Part shown: positions 34,801-45,664 of the stretch, in pieces
How positions within the stretch are numbered: position 1 is the first letter of the stretch
Layout of the letters: each line of letters begins with the position of its first letter
Source: Delphinapterus leucas
Lineage: Eukaryota > Chordata > Mammalia > Artiodactyla > Monodontidae
Reading direction: 5' to 3'
DNA: 64,000 nucleotides
Assembly (NCBI RefSeq): GCF_002288925.2
Contig: NW_022098066.1
Coordinates: 83,034,783 to 83,098,782 of the forward strand
The notes under the pieces: model-generated
What the model was told of the DNA's origin: nothing
The model's input: the letters and a program-made list of their open reading frames with translations, nothing else
Database searches by the model: none
Made by a program: the position numbers and the translations under genes

Positions 34801-37800
34801 GGAAAAAGGAACTTGTAAAACTACTGATACGTATATGATTTATACTCAACACACCTTTGTAATAATCCCAACCTCTAGGATTACTACACTGTAGCTCAAA
34901 TGGTCTAGTAACCCCCAGATGCCCCAGCAATACTCTTAGGATACTCACAGATATATTAGTGTCCTTGTTAAGAATAACTTGGAGAAGGTGAGGAGGCAGG
35001 ATGGGTGGGGATTTGAATCTCTCCTCTGATCGAAACACATACATTTCTTGACCATAAGGCCCTGGGGGTGAGCTGGAAAGGTCTGGAAGATATTTATTCA
35101 AATATAAGGGTAAGTTGGAGAGCTATTAAAGATGCATGAAAAAACTGTCAGTAAATGGCAGCTAATATTAAATATGGTAGAAGTCAAGAATCAAACTTGT
35201 GACTTGTTGGGTCTACAACTGTAACGCAAACAAAGAAAAAGTCTGCGTCATCCTGAACATAAACCATGAAGTTCCTCAACATGGTAACATGACGTGAAGG
35301 ATAGGGGAGGAGATGAGGGGTAAAAGATGTAGGTTCAGGGAAGAGCTACTCCATTTATCAATTGTATGACTTGGGACAAATCCCTCTTCTATAGTCAGTT
35401 TCCTCATTCATAAAATGAAAATAACAATCTCTGCCCTATTTCACAGCGCTTTTATAGGAATCAAATGAGACAACAGATGTGACAATGCCTTATAAACTAT
35501 CAAACAATATGAAAATATTAGATTTGTTCTTTTTTCCAGTCAAGCAGCAAGGTTATAAACTCTAAGACTACTGATACTACGATGACTGCAACAAAAAGGA
35601 AAAATTAATAACAATGTAGTAGTCATTAGGGGAATGCAAATCAAAACCACAATGAGATACCACTTCACACTCATTAAGATGGCTAGAATAAAAAAAGACA
35701 GACAATAATAATTATTGGCAATGATGTGGAGAAGTTGGAACCTTTGTATTATTCCCATTGCTGGTTGGAATGTAAAATGGTGCACCACTTTGGAGAACGG
35801 TTTGGCAGTTCCTCCGAAAGTTAAGCACAAAGTTACCATATGACCCAGCAATTATACTCCTGGGTACATGCCCAGGAGAAATGAAAACATATGCCCACAC
35901 AAAAACTTGAACACAAATGTTCATAACACCATTATTTGTAACAGACAAAAAGTGGAAACAATCCAAATGTCCGTCAGCTAATGAATGGATAAATAAAATG
36001 GTATATCCATGGAATGAATTATATATATTACAACATGGATGAACCCTGAAAACATTATGCTAGGTGAAAGAAGCCAGACACAAAAGACCACGTAGTGTAT
36101 GATCCCATTTATATGAAATGTCCAAAATAGGCAAATCCATAGAGACACAAAGTAGATTTGTGGTTGCCAGAGGCAGAGGGAAGGAGGCAATGGGAAGTGA
36201 CTGCTAATGGGGATGGGGCTTCTTTTGGGCGTGATTAAAATACTCTGGAATTTGGACTTCCTTGGTGGTCTAGTGGTTAAGAATCCGCCTGCCAATGCAG
36301 GGGACACGGGTTTGATCCCTGGTCCGGGAAGATGCCACATGCTGCAGAGCAACTAAGCCCATGTGCCACAACTACTGAGCCTGCGCTCTAGAGCCCACAA
36401 GCCACAACTACTGAGCCCATGTGCCTAGAACCCGTGCTCTGCAACTAGAGAAGCCACTTCAATGAGAAGCCCACACACTGCAATGAAGAGTAGCCCCCGC
36501 TCGCTGCAACTAGAGAAAGCCTGCATGCAGCAGTGAAGACCCAGCGCAGCCAAAAAAAACAAAACAAAACTCTGGAATTATATAGTGATGATGGTTGCAC
36601 AACTCTGTGAATATACTAAAACTTACTGGATTGTACACCTTAACAGAGTGAATTTTGTGGCATGTGAAATTATATCTTTAAAAAATGGAAAAAGTGTATG
36701 CAGACAGAATAGAAATACACAAAAATGCAGAGAACTATAATTTTTTGCTTAAAAATTTTTAATGTTTTTTACAGTTTCTAGTAAAAAGGATTTTAATAAC
36801 CAGTTCAGCATAAGAACTCAGATTTCAATTAAATATACCGTGGGACAAAAGAAAAGAGTAGCAAAAATACTGTTATATTAAACAATATCTTAAAAATGTA
36901 TAGAACTTGAAACTTTTCAAAGTACTCTCAGGTATTTTATCATAGATCCACAAAAACACTCTTTGCAAGTACATAGAACAGTTTTGTGTTTTTTTTTTCC
37001 CTTTCCATCAGAAAAAAAAATGGTTAAGTCATTTACCCAAAGTCACATACACGGCAAAGATGGTCACTGAGTGCAGATTAAAACCCATTATCTGAAGATT
37101 CCTAATAAAATGTATTCTAAACCCTACCTCAGTGGATCAGGAAATTGGGTGAAAGTGGGAAGAGAGAAATATCAAAAGTATGCTAGTCCTCTTTCTCTAT
37201 AATTATGATTATATGTCTACTATTCATTGGTTGCTTTGCTGGAATCATATAATGCAAAAATTTAGAGTAACCAGTGGCCTCATCATTCAATTCAGTATTT
37301 TTAAACTCTTCTAAATCTCTGCACCACCAGTTAAGAACAATGTCCAGCCTTACTTTCTGAGCTTATATAATGAAAACAATATCTTTGTAATTTTCCTAAA
37401 CAATTATTATACTGTTGCTTATTCTTCTAGAAACTGTATAAGCCACTCTTGTGTCCTGAGATTCTAATATGTCTCACTTCAGGTACTGTGTCTCCTCAGC
37501 TGTGAATCGCTGAGAGTCTAAGCCTCTGATTTTACTGATAAGGAACCAAGAACCAAAAAGGCTGATGGAGTTGTCCATGATGCAAAGCTAGTTAGTAGCA
37601 GAGGCAGGCTTTGAACTCACAAGGGAGAAGTGTGCTTACTGGAAATACAGTTCTTTATACAGTCATAGCCTTTATTGTAAAACAACAAAATTGGTAACTG
37701 TGAGTATGGATAGCAAATCACTTTTCTGGTTTTATAGCTAAAGTAAGGAGAGATGAAGGCCTTGGAAAAAGCACTGGGAGAAACAAAAGGATACAAGTCT

Positions 37801-40800
37801 TTTCCTCTACGAAGGGATTTTTTTTTTTTAACCCAAAACTTACAAAACTTCAGTTAACATATACACAAAAGAAATGTGAGGTTTGGGAACTTCCCTGGTG
37901 GTCCAATGGGTAAGACTCCATGCTCCCACTGCAGGGGGCCCGGGTTTGATCCCTGGTTGGGAACTAGATCCTGCATGCATGCCGCAACTAAGTCCACCTG
38001 CTGTAACTAAAAGATCCTGCATGCCGCAACAAAGAGGCTGTGTGCCGCAACTAGGACACAGCACAGCCAAAATTAATTAATTATTTAAAGAAATTTTTTA
38101 AAAAAAGGAAATGTGAGGTTTTTATAACCCTCTTCCCCCAAAAAACTGCCATATATGTAGGGCCCTATAAAATTATAGAACAGCCAACTGAGCTATCAAA
38201 CTGGCAGGATTAAGCTGAGGCAGCTAAACAAGGCATATGAGACACAGCTAGCCCCTGCTAGTTGATACTCTCAAAGGTCAAAGAAAAACTTGAAATATTA
38301 CTAGAAATAGCTTTTTAAACTATAGACCATAGCCTATTAGTGGTTTATAAAAAGAAGGATAAAATAGAAAATAGAGTACTTTACATGAAATTAAGGCAAA
38401 TATTATACTGTAAGACTTGTGTTACTGTTTTGTGTGTGTGTGTGTGTGTGTGAGTGTGTACTGGGTTACAGTGTAAACCTACTGGTTAAAAAGTTTGAAA
38501 TCAAATACACTAGACAGATTTTTTTCTTGAAGACGGGTACCTAATGTTTATAGGAGAAACATATACATACAATTCATAAGATTCCTAAGGAGAAAATGAA
38601 AAAACAAACAAAAACCACTCTTGGGAAGAAACACGCATTATAAGAAAAACAGATCAAGAAAGAGCAAATACTACAAAATTACCTCGACAAGATGTCTCTG
38701 AGCTTTCCATTGAATCTAGCTTTAAAGCATCAAACACCTCAAAATCAGATTTCTTGACATGGATCAAATTGTTAATTGTGCCAAGCTGACTGGTAACCAC
38801 AGGCTGAAACAATGAATGGAAAAAAAATTCATGAAACCCCATTTCAAGTACATCTCTTCTATTCAACTCTCCTCTTTTTAAAAGGGATCATATTTGGCAC
38901 CACCATCTTTTATCAAGAAAGAAATCCAACAGTATAGGAGCCTATCAGTCCTGACTGCAATGATGTTTGACACCAAGGGGAATGATAGTTTAAAGGAGAC
39001 TGTTAAGTCAGTGGTTACCCTCGGAGATCAAGGCCTTACCTCTGATGGATCATGAACCCATTGTCCATCCACAAAGAACTTGTACTGGTGCTCTCCCTCA
39101 GGGAGGTCCAGGATGGCAACAAAGTCATTATGGCTATAGAAGAAAACAGAAAGTTAAATAGGCCAAATTTCTATTAGAAGACAGAATATAAATGTAAAAA
39201 CCACGAGGCAATCACAATATCATACCAATGATCTCCCGCATTCTTAAGTGATTGCAACCCCTGTAGTAAAAAATAATTTATAAACCCATTCTCCTTTTTT
39301 ATATCACCTTGAGCATGTATTTGCTAGCCCCTCCCAATAACTTTAGTTCTTAACTAATATCTGGAAAAGAACAATAAAGATGTTAATCCTCCCGAATGTT
39401 CCACCTTAGTACAACTATTTTGCTTCAGCAAAACGGATCCCTCATGAATGTAAATAAGATAGCAAGTAGGTTCAGGATAAGAAGTGCCTCAAGGTACCCT
39501 TCCCATATTTTGGTGAGCAGATTCTAGAAAATCACCTATATACAAAGGGCCATAACCAGTTACATAATTCACTGTTGCTCTGAAAGCAACAAACAACATT
39601 ACTACCTAGAACTTTACAGTGTGTTTTGTTTTAGTGCAGAAGTCAGAGCAACTGGACTCAGGCAGTTATGGAAGACTTCCCACAAGCATAGAAAGGACTT
39701 GTGTTAACACAGTCTTAAAGAAAATGACATTCTAAGTGGTAAAACATCTCTGACTCACTATGAGGTTAGAAAAAAATGTCACAGATATACTTATTGGTCA
39801 CAGAAAATATTCTAGAGAGAGTCCCTAGCAGGTGGAGAGGAGTAGTCCAGCCAGGTCTCTCTCCTAAGAAAGGAAATCAAGTCTCTACTCCTGGACCCTG
39901 TAGACTCAACCAAGACACTTGTCTTCACCTCTTAATCAGTGGAATCTTGGTGCTCCAATTGTTGAAGGACCCAGAGATGAAGACCTCCTTGCCTCCTTCA
40001 GACCAGCGGATAACAGTGGGCCGGGCCTGCTGTGTGGGCTTTACGGAGTCCTCCAAATCCTGCTGCCATGATACAAACTCTTTGTCCCCAGGGAGCTGTA
40101 AGAAGGATTAGGTCATCCCTAAATTGTGACCCAGGAATTCTGAAAAGGTCACTCTCCTCCCTAGGGCAGAGAGGGGTGCTACGTTTCTGCTAAGGGTTAA
40201 TAAGCCTTGAAATTAGCAACTAAATCAGATTTTAAACAAACTATAGAAAAAGAACTCATCTAGGACCAAAATGGTCAAATGGCTTATGCTCAAAGGCTAC
40301 CCAAATCACAGCCTAACTTCTGAGTCTGCATGTATCACTCATTCTTTCAGAGCCTTAGGATTTCCCTTAAGAAACAAACAAACAAAAAACCTTACTTCCT
40401 CTTACCAGATTAACTCATAGGCAGACAATTATGATATGCTTCTGAGTGTCTCTTAAGAGAAAAAATATGAAAATAAAGTATGGTTCTACAAAAAATAATT
40501 AAGTTAACCACATGCAAATATGAGCAGCTCCCAATTTATCAGTTGTAATAGAAATTAGAGATGCTAAAATCCATAAGTAATTCACAATCTCTACTTTAGT
40601 TAATAGGTTACAAAAGGACATTAAAAGTATAAAAATCAGGGCTTCCCTGGTGGCGCAGTAGTTGAGAGTCCGCCTGCCGATGCAGGGGACGCGGGTTTGT
40701 GCCCCGGTCCGGGAGGATTCCACATGCCGCAGAGCGGCTGAGCCTGCGCGACCGGAGCCTGTGCTCCGCAGTGGGAGAGGCCACAGCAGTGAGAGGCCAG

Positions 40801-40973
40801 CATACCGCAAAAAAAAAAANNNNNNNNNNNNNNNNNNNNNNNNNNNNNNNNNNNNNNNNNNNNNNNNNNNNNNNNNNNNNNNNNNNNNNNNNNNNNNNNN
40901 NNNNNNNNNNNNNNNNNNNCTGTGCTCCGCAGTGGGAGAGGCCACAGCAGTGAGAGGCCCACGTACCGCAAAA

Positions 40974-41009
<36 letters not shown>

Positions 41010-44000
41010 TCAGATCATTGGTTTCATAAATTTTGAGAAATGGTTATGAAATCTTACTTGCTCACCTATGCCAGGTTTGTACTAGCTATTTCAGGAGTAG
41101 GGATGAAAATTCTGGAGCCCCAAGAAGCATCAGATCAAAAACACAGTTTCCTTTAAAAAAGTGGTTCCAATATCAAATGAAGTATGTAGGATTCCGGAAA
41201 AACAACTGACTCCTTACTTAGTTTCTTTTCATTACCATCCTTCAGAACAGGAATTGGCAAACTATGGCCAGTGAGCCAGATGCTTTTACAAATAAGGTTT
41301 TATCAGAAAATAGCCACACTCATTCACTTACTCATTTTCTACAGCTGCTTTCATGCTACAATGGCAGAAGTGAGTAGTTGTGACAGAGACTGTATGGTCC
41401 GCAAAGTCTAAAATATTACCTACCTGGCCCTTTATAGAAAAAGTTTGCTCACCCCCACTTCAGATTGGCTTAAATAACTTTGGTAAGTAAGACTATATGG
41501 TACCAAGCCAAAATATTCCCAAATAAAATAATGTGGGTTAAAAAAAAAAAAAGGACTAGTTTATTCATTTGGGCTTTACTTTCAAAATGGCTGAGGCAGA
41601 CTACCTTCCATACTCTCTCAATATTCCTCAAAACTACACTATACCAGTAGCAGCATAATCCAAAGCAAGCAGAGAAAGAGAATTGAAGGAACTTTCACAT
41701 TATATAAGTGGCTTAAGAGAAAAGTTTGATCTCCATTTTCTCAAAGCAGTGAACTCTTATTTGACAGGCTGCATTAGAATTACAGAAATGTTTACATATG
41801 CCTAACAATTACATATGCCTCAGATTCTGATTCAGATATAAGGTCCGGGAATCTACTTTTAAAAAGCTTCCCAGACAATAATACTGAAATTATATTAAAA
41901 CTAAAGAAAGAAACCTCATCTTTAGAGATACATCCTAAAATATTTACAAATAAAGTAATATTTGATATGATGGTCTGGGATTTGCTTCAAAATAATTGGT
42001 GGAGGAAGAGTGGATTGGGGTATAGGTGACATAAATTCATTCATGATTTGATCATTGTTTAAACTGGATGACAGTTAACACAGGAGTTCATTACACTGTT
42101 CTCCTGACTTTGAAACATGGAAAATGTTTCAAATTTTCTATGCAGTGTTCAAACAAATCTCAGGTGAGTCTAATGTGCAAATAGGACTGAAAACCATTGA
42201 ACTAGTAAACCAAAGAAGGCTGGCATTTGAAGCAATGTAGGCCCGCCTGCCACTGTTTCTATTACTTACTTGTATGATTTAATAGTTTCAGTTTAGAATT
42301 TGAAAGCTACAAACTATTAATATGCCTAGCTTTGGAAGAAAGCCCTTCCATGTATGATATGACATTTCTGTGGTAGGCATGAGTGCAGCTGACTAGCAAA
42401 AAGATTGTTTACTCCAAGTTAAATAGTCAGCAAAATCATCAGGAAAAGAGGCAAAACAATTAGAATTATAATTGAAAAATGTTTAAGTGAAACATTGAGG
42501 GAAGAAATAGAGTAGATTGAGAACTATAAAATTTTAGATTTGGAAGTGACCTTGGGAATTATTTGAACCAATTTTCTTATTTCACAAATGTCAAGACTGA
42601 GGTAAGGGAAAGAATGATCCAAAATAGGCTCCATTTCAGACAGAGCAACCTGGCTTTTATTCAGGACGCCAATTACTGCAGTCACAGTTTGACAAATAGA
42701 CTGTACTTAAATCCTGAGTCACCAATGTAGGAAACTGGTAAAAATACAATCACCTTGAGAAAGCTCTGAAGACGTAAACGGCTGAGGAGCATAATCTCTT
42801 TGTGATTATGTTCTCAATTGTGATCCAAGAAAATAAACAGTAGAATCCACATTTCATATGTTATCAACCCGGCAAATTATTCTCTATTTACAAGAGTAGA
42901 TAAAATAAAACCCCAGATGGGTGGGACAGGATGAGTGATAACATCAAACCTACCCCAATCTCCCCAACCCCTCCATTTTTCTACTTCATTCTAGTCAGAC
43001 TACCAGGAGGAATTAATGTATTTAATGCCTACAGCTCTGAAAGTGATTAGAAACATTCGAATAGTAATTACATTGCTGTCAGCTCCATCTATCCTTTCTG
43101 TAGGGTGAATACAAGTTGCCACGTTCCTGAAAGTCCTTGATTGAGAGCAAGGTCTTCAGGGCAACTGTGGGTTGTCCATTTTCAGCCGCGGTAACATTAT
43201 GAAGTACTACCGGAAATTAGAGAAATCCTGGAATTATTTGCTCTCCCACTTGAGAAGCAGCTGGACGTGAAAGAAGCAGCTCAGCCAAAACTACTGTAAA
43301 GTATGAGATGAAAACTAAGCAGTCAACCAAATAATGTCCTTTATTGATCCCCAAGACTAGAAGAAAGTATTCATATTAGCAAGTGGTTGCTGCTCACAGC
43401 CATGCCAAAGGGGAAGAGGATCTGAAGTGATGAGCTCTCAGAAGGGCAAAAATGATACTGATACACAACAGTTATCAGGAAAAAGAAATTCATTTACCTA
43501 CCTCAAGGCAAATGTGAGGAAATGCCGCCTATGGTCAGCAACTCGGGAAACCCACCCTCTGAAGTTTTTCACCAGGGCTCACAACCTACAAATTCATCAG
43601 TACTCTAGAAGAGGGTGCCTGTTAGGAGAACCAAGGGCGACCGGGCGGAGGTTTGTTGGCCTCATTCTAAAAATGTGGCCAAAAGAGTAGTCGAGTAACA
43701 AGAACTCCGCCTCTATCCTACTTTGAGACAGCACCGCGAAAGGAATTACCACTCAATATCTCCGTCCCCGAAAAAAGCCTTTAATTCTAAAAACCGTAAC
43801 CCAGGTCAGTGTGATAAGAAAAAATCAAAATAGGGAGGAGGTGCCCTGACACCCAGACTACTGCAGCATCGCCACCAACTGGGGGCGTGGGGACACTCAC
43901 CTTGGAATCCGGCAGGCTGAAGACGCTGGGGTCATCGGTGCTCCCCACCATGATCTTATGTTCCTTGCCCGGGGCATGGCTGCCGGCGCCCTCGGCGCGC

Positions 44001-44056
44001 GCAGCCTTGGCGCCGTGGCGTTCCCCGGCCACCCGGTCGCTGGTGGTGTTTCCCAT
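31811..44056 (-). CDS. PRKAB2: AMPK subunit beta-2 (spliced, 7 coding exons)
   Basis: PRKAB2 is the scaffold subunit of AMP-activated protein kinase, joining the catalytic alpha and nucleotide-binding gamma subunits. Coding exons in gene order: 43901-44056, 39929-40095, 39040-39133, 38683-38803, 34949-35082, 34211-34279, 31811-31888. They add up to 819 nt, or 272 residues plus stop, the known beta-2 length. All junctions keep frame with GT..AG introns. The start is MGNTTSD, a myristoylation signal (Gly2). The carbohydrate-binding module spans about residues 76-156, with Trp99 and Trp133 for glycogen contact and the beta-2-specific Thr101 insertion present. Ser108, whose codon spans an intron, is the equivalent of the beta-1 autophosphorylation site. 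The C-terminal alpha/gamma-binding domain (about 187-272) ends KKKYVTTLLYKPI. Beta-2 rather than beta-1 is clear from length and text. No defect is seen; I infer a functional gene. Confidence 0.98.
32020..32180 (+). repeat. MIR SINE relic
   Basis: GGATTCAAATCAATTTAAGTTTTGATCCTGACTC...TGTGACCTTGAGTAATCTACTTAATGTCTCTAAG follows the MIR core and tail. Confidence 0.7.
32273..32494 (+). repeat. CHR-2-type SINE in PRKAB2 intron
   Basis: Full copy, GGCTTCCCTGGTGGCGCAGTGG to an A-rich tail with C interruptions. Perfect 19-bp target-site duplication (AACTATGATGGAAAAAAAG) at 32254-32272 and 32495-32513. Confidence 0.98.
33215..33345 (+). repeat. MIR SINE relic
   Basis: GGACTGGACCTCAGTCCTC...TTGGCAATATGACCTTCTATGAGCCTTAGTTTCCTTATCTATAAAACAGGG is the MIR 3' half. 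Confidence 0.7.
33440..33590. repeat. MER5A-like DNA transposon relic
   Basis: GAGGCCCATCCTAGATGCACTTATTCAGAATCCCTGGGGATGGAGCC...CCAAGTGATTCTGATGATGTTCAGC. Confidence 0.6.
34211..34279 (-). CDS. PRKAB2: PRKAB2 coding exon 6 (residues 225-247)
   Basis: AG acceptor at 34280-34281 and GTAAG donor at 34206-34210; phase 0 on both sides. Encodes CDPALLPEPNHVMLNHLYAL to the lysine before the last exon. 69 nt. Confidence 0.98.
34949..35082 (-). CDS. PRKAB2: PRKAB2 coding exon 5 (residues 180-224)
   Basis: Acceptor CTTCCAG (CT at 35083-35084) and donor GTGAGT (ACTCAC at 34943-34948). Begins inside the Asp180 codon and ends at NIS. Holds the SSSPPGPYGQEMYVFRSEER linker into the C-terminal domain. 134 nt. 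Confidence 0.98.
35335..35500 (+). repeat. MIR SINE relic
   Basis: TCAATTGTATGACTTGGGACAAATCCCTCTTC...CAGTTTCCTCATTCATAAAATGAAAATAACAATCTCTGCCC and TCAAATGAGACAAC follow MIR. Confidence 0.75.
35600..36700 (+). mobile_element. Old L1 3' part, interrupted by a SINE
   Basis: Starts at the ORF2 cysteine-rich end (GGAATGCAAATCAAAACCACAATGAGATACC), continues through TTGCTGGTTGGAATGTAAAATGG, ATGACCCAGCAATTATACTCC and the 3'UTR, which resumes at 36569 (GGATTGTACACCTTAACAGAGTG). Opposite to PRKAB2. Confidence 0.88.
36253..36568 (+). repeat. Long CHR-type SINE nested in L1
   Basis: Long form with internal repeats of GCAACTAGAGAAGCC-like units and the tail GACCCAGCGCAGCC. Target-site duplication ACTCTGGAATT at 36242-36252 and 36569-36579. 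Confidence 0.95.
37525..37640 (-). repeat. MIR relic
   Basis: GATTTTACTGATAAGGAACCAAGA...GTTGTCCATGATGCAAAGCTAGTTAGTAGCAGAGGCAGGCTTTGAACTC is the reverse MIR core. Confidence 0.6.
37885..38107 (+). repeat. CHR-type SINE (diverged head)
   Basis: GAACTTCCCTGGTGGTCCAATGGGTAAGACTCC head, GGGTTTGATCCCTGG box, GCAACTAAG-type units. Target-site duplication GAAATGTGAGGTTT at 37871-37884 and 38108-38121. Confidence 0.95.
38430..38459. repeat. (TG)n microsatellite
   Basis: About 15 TG units with one A interruption, in a PRKAB2 intron. Confidence 0.95.
38683..38803 (-). CDS. PRKAB2: PRKAB2 coding exon 4 (residues 140-179)
   Basis: Acceptor TTTCAG (CTG at 38804-38806) and donor GTAAT (ATTAC at 38678-38682). 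Encodes PVVTSQLGTINNLIHVKKSD to ETSCR plus the first base of Asp180. Covers the end of the glycogen-binding module. 121 nt. Confidence 0.98.
39040..39133 (-). CDS. PRKAB2: PRKAB2 coding exon 3 (Ser108 to Glu139)
   Basis: Acceptor TATAG and donor GTAAGG (CCTTAC at 39034-39039). Starts with the third base of Ser108 and encodes HNDFVAILDLPEGEHQYKFF and the GQWVHDP loop with Trp133, the second glycogen-contact tryptophan. 94 nt. Confidence 0.98.
39929..40095 (-). CDS. PRKAB2: PRKAB2 coding exon 2 (residues 53-107)
   Basis: Acceptor CTTACAG (CTG at 40096-40098) and donor GTGAAG (complement at 39923-39928). Encodes LPGDKEFVSW onward into the carbohydrate-binding module, with RPTVIRW and SGSFNNWSTKIPL (Trp99, Thr101), and ends two bases into Ser108. 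167 nt. Confidence 0.98.
40639..41006 (+). repeat. CHR-2-type SINE(s) spanning the assembly gap
   Basis: A complete SINE runs from GGGCTTCCCTGGTGGCGCAG to poly(A) at about 40809. After 100 N, the distal part of a second copy (CTGTGCTCCGCAGTGGGAG...) runs to poly(A) and (TA)n at 40991-41007. The flanks ATAAAAATCAG and ATATAAATCAG are similar, as if one insertion target borders both. Confidence 0.9.
40820..40919. other. Assembly gap (100 N)
   Basis: Exactly 100 unknown bases, the usual placeholder for a gap of unknown size, between two SINE-derived stretches. Confidence 0.99.
41248..41455 (+). repeat. hAT-type MITE relic
   Basis: GGCAAACTATGGCCAGTGAGCC ... AATAAGGTTTTATCAGAAAATAGCCACACTC ... 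GACAGAGACTGTATGGTCCGCAAAGTCTAAAATATT ... AAAAAGTTTGCTCACCCC. Inverted ends CAAACT/AGTTTG. It is a common mammalian non-autonomous Charlie-type element; I do not assign the subfamily. Confidence 0.75.
41755..41880. repeat. MER5A-like DNA transposon relic
   Basis: GGCTGCATTAGAATTACAG ... CAGATTCTGATTCAGATATAAGGTCCGGGAATCTACTTTTAAAAAGCTTCCCAG. Confidence 0.55.
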
Positions 44057-44870
44057 GGCGGTGCAGCTCGAGTCGGGGGCCACCTGCCGTGCGGAACAAC
44101 ACGGGGCTAGGGACACCCCGGCGGTCGCGTCTGGGGAGCCCCTGGCCCCGCCCCTGCGTCTGGGGACCCGGGCAAGGGAATCCCCGCCCCAGGAAAGCCG
44201 CGCGCAGGGGAGCCCGCCCTCCCTCCCTGGCCGCCAGGAACCCCCGGAACCCCCAATCCCCTTAGTTGTCCGCTGCTCAAGAAACCCGCTTTCGGAAACT
44301 CCCCCGCACCCTCCGCGCTCACTGCCCAGGGGCGCTCCCACCCCAATCACCTCCCGCGATGCTCTGCCTCCTCCCGGGACCAATGGTGCGATGGCTGTTC
44401 TGCGGATAAGGCCACCAATAAAGTTATTGAAATTGAAGCCACGCCCCGGGCTAGCGACCCGGGTTTCCTCCTAAAATGGCTACAAGGCCAGAGACGCGGG
44501 GTCGCCCCGCGCGCGTTCCCTGCGGCCGCGCCGCGGCAGCGCCCGGGGCCCGCCGGCCTCTCTAGCCACCGTCGCCTCGATGGTGGGCAGCCGCGCGCAG
44601 CCTTCAGCGCCAGGCGGGGGCGCCGGTTCCGCAATCCACCGCGTGCGGGGCCAGGGCTGCTTCGCTGGCGAGGCTGCACCGAGATCTTTGGTTGCTTGAG
44701 CCTCAGGGATTGCCATCGGGTGGGGACGGTAACCGAAGGACACGGGGTCCCCTCACGGGCTCTGGTGCGCACCCGGTGGAGCGGCATTGCTTTTTTCCCC
44801 TCTCCCTCACCTGGCCTCAGGTTCGCCAAACGTTTTCATTTTGTAGCGTCTTTTCGACAGGCATCCCGGA
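43880..44870 (-). promoter_or_regulatory. PRKAB2: CpG-rich promoter region of PRKAB2
   Basis: High GC and CpG across the first coding exon and upstream. Two CCAAT motifs (ACCAATGG near 44379, ACCAATAAAG near 44412) and a YY1-like AAAATGGC near 44473 are candidate promoter elements. A GCACGGCAG acceptor-like site lies about 35 bp before the ATG. Minus-strand donor-like sites end at 44353 (GAG/GTGATT) and 44811 (CAG/GTGAGG), so a noncoding first exon may be spliced to the ATG exon. The TSS is not resolved. No TATA box is evident. Confidence 0.6.
43901..44056 (-). CDS. PRKAB2: PRKAB2 coding exon 1 (residues 1-52)
   Basis: ATG at 44054-44056 in the good context CCGCCATGG. Encodes MGNTTSDRVAGERHGAKAAR and on to FSLPDSK, followed by GTGAGTG. 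Gly2 is the N-myristoylation residue that tethers AMPK to membranes. The rest of this segment is flexible and poorly conserved between beta-1 and beta-2. 156 nt, phase 0. Confidence 0.98.
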
Positions 44871-45018
44871 GAGGTGAGTTCCTATAGGGAATAAGAAAAC
44901 GGACTTGCAACTGAAAGCTAAGGAAGTAGTAGTGAGTAGTGGTAATTGCTCGAGGTTAAAACTAAGTGCTATGGGGAGCAGACAGCCTGACTGGGTCCCC
45001 AGGGAAGAGGGAATAATT

Positions 45019-45378
45019 AGGAGATAAATCTTTTTTTAAAAAATTATTTTTATTTATTTATTTTTGACTGCATTGGGTCTTCGTTGCTGCTCACGGGCTT
45101 TCTCTAGTTGCGGCGAGCGGGGGCTACTCTGTTGTGGTGCTCGGGCTTCTCATTGTGGTGGCTTCTCTTGTTGCGGAGCACGGGCTGTAGGCGCACGGGC
45201 TTCAGTAGCTGTGGCTCTTCGGCTCTAGAAAGCAGGCTTAGTAGTTGTTGGTGCACGGGCTTAGTTGCTCCGCGGCATGTGGGATCTTCCCAGACCAGGG
45301 ATCGAACCCATGTCCCCTGAATTGGCAGGCAGATTTTTAACCACTGCGCCACCAGAGAAGTCCCAGGAGATAAATCTT
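45019..45378 (-). repeat. Long CHR-type SINE with target-site duplications
   Basis: Reverse long form (45033-45364): TTTGACTGCATTGGGTCTTCGTTGC...GCGGCATGTGGGATCTTCCC...ACCACTGCGCCACCAGAGAAG. Perfect 14-bp duplication AGGAGATAAATCTT at 45019-45032 and 45365-45378. Confidence 0.97.
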
Positions 45379-45664
45379 GACAAATTGTTATAATTAGTGT
45401 AAGGAGAAGGAGAAAGCTATTCTAGGCTAAGAAACAGCACTTGCAGTGAGCACCCCCAGAAGAAATGAAATTCAAGAAAGAGAGCAACAGAACCATCAGA
45501 AGGAATACTTAGGTAGAAAAGGGCAACGACAGTCTTGTTGGAGCAGATTCAGGTTTCTACTGATAATTAATGGGACTTATGTGGTATTTACTAATTCTTA
45601 CTTTGTATTATGATTATATGCATGTCTCATTACCTACTAGAAACCCTTGTCACTCAGCATGTGT

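Larger units (their letters stand above)
35083..38682 (-). other. PRKAB2: PRKAB2 intron rich in repeats
   Basis: Between coding exons 4 and 5. Holds a MIR at about 35335-35500, an L1 3' part at 35600-36700 split by a SINE, a MIR-type relic at about 37525-37640, a SINE at 37885-38107 and a TG repeat at 38430-38459. Confidence 0.9.
40096..43900 (-). other. PRKAB2: PRKAB2 first coding intron
   Basis: Donor GTGAGTG (CACTCAC at 43894-43900). Holds a SINE array with an assembly gap (40639-41006), a hAT-type relic at 41248-41455 and a MER5A-like relic at about 41755-41880. 41900-43880 shows no recognised feature; the 87-codon frame at 43427-43690 (+) has no known domain. Confidence 0.9.

Noticed and set aside
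36253..36568. Internal repeated GCAACTAGAG-type units as a CRISPR-like or satellite array
   Set aside because: They are the known internal repeats of the long CHR SINE, with a single target-site duplication around the whole.
43427..43690. 87-codon frame within the PRKAB2 intron
   Set aside because: No known domain, no support from splice sites; length is within chance expectation.
43887..44474. 195-codon plus-strand frame over the PRKAB2 first exon
   Set aside because: It is the antisense shadow of a GC-rich CpG island; the minus-strand exon is the real coding sequence.
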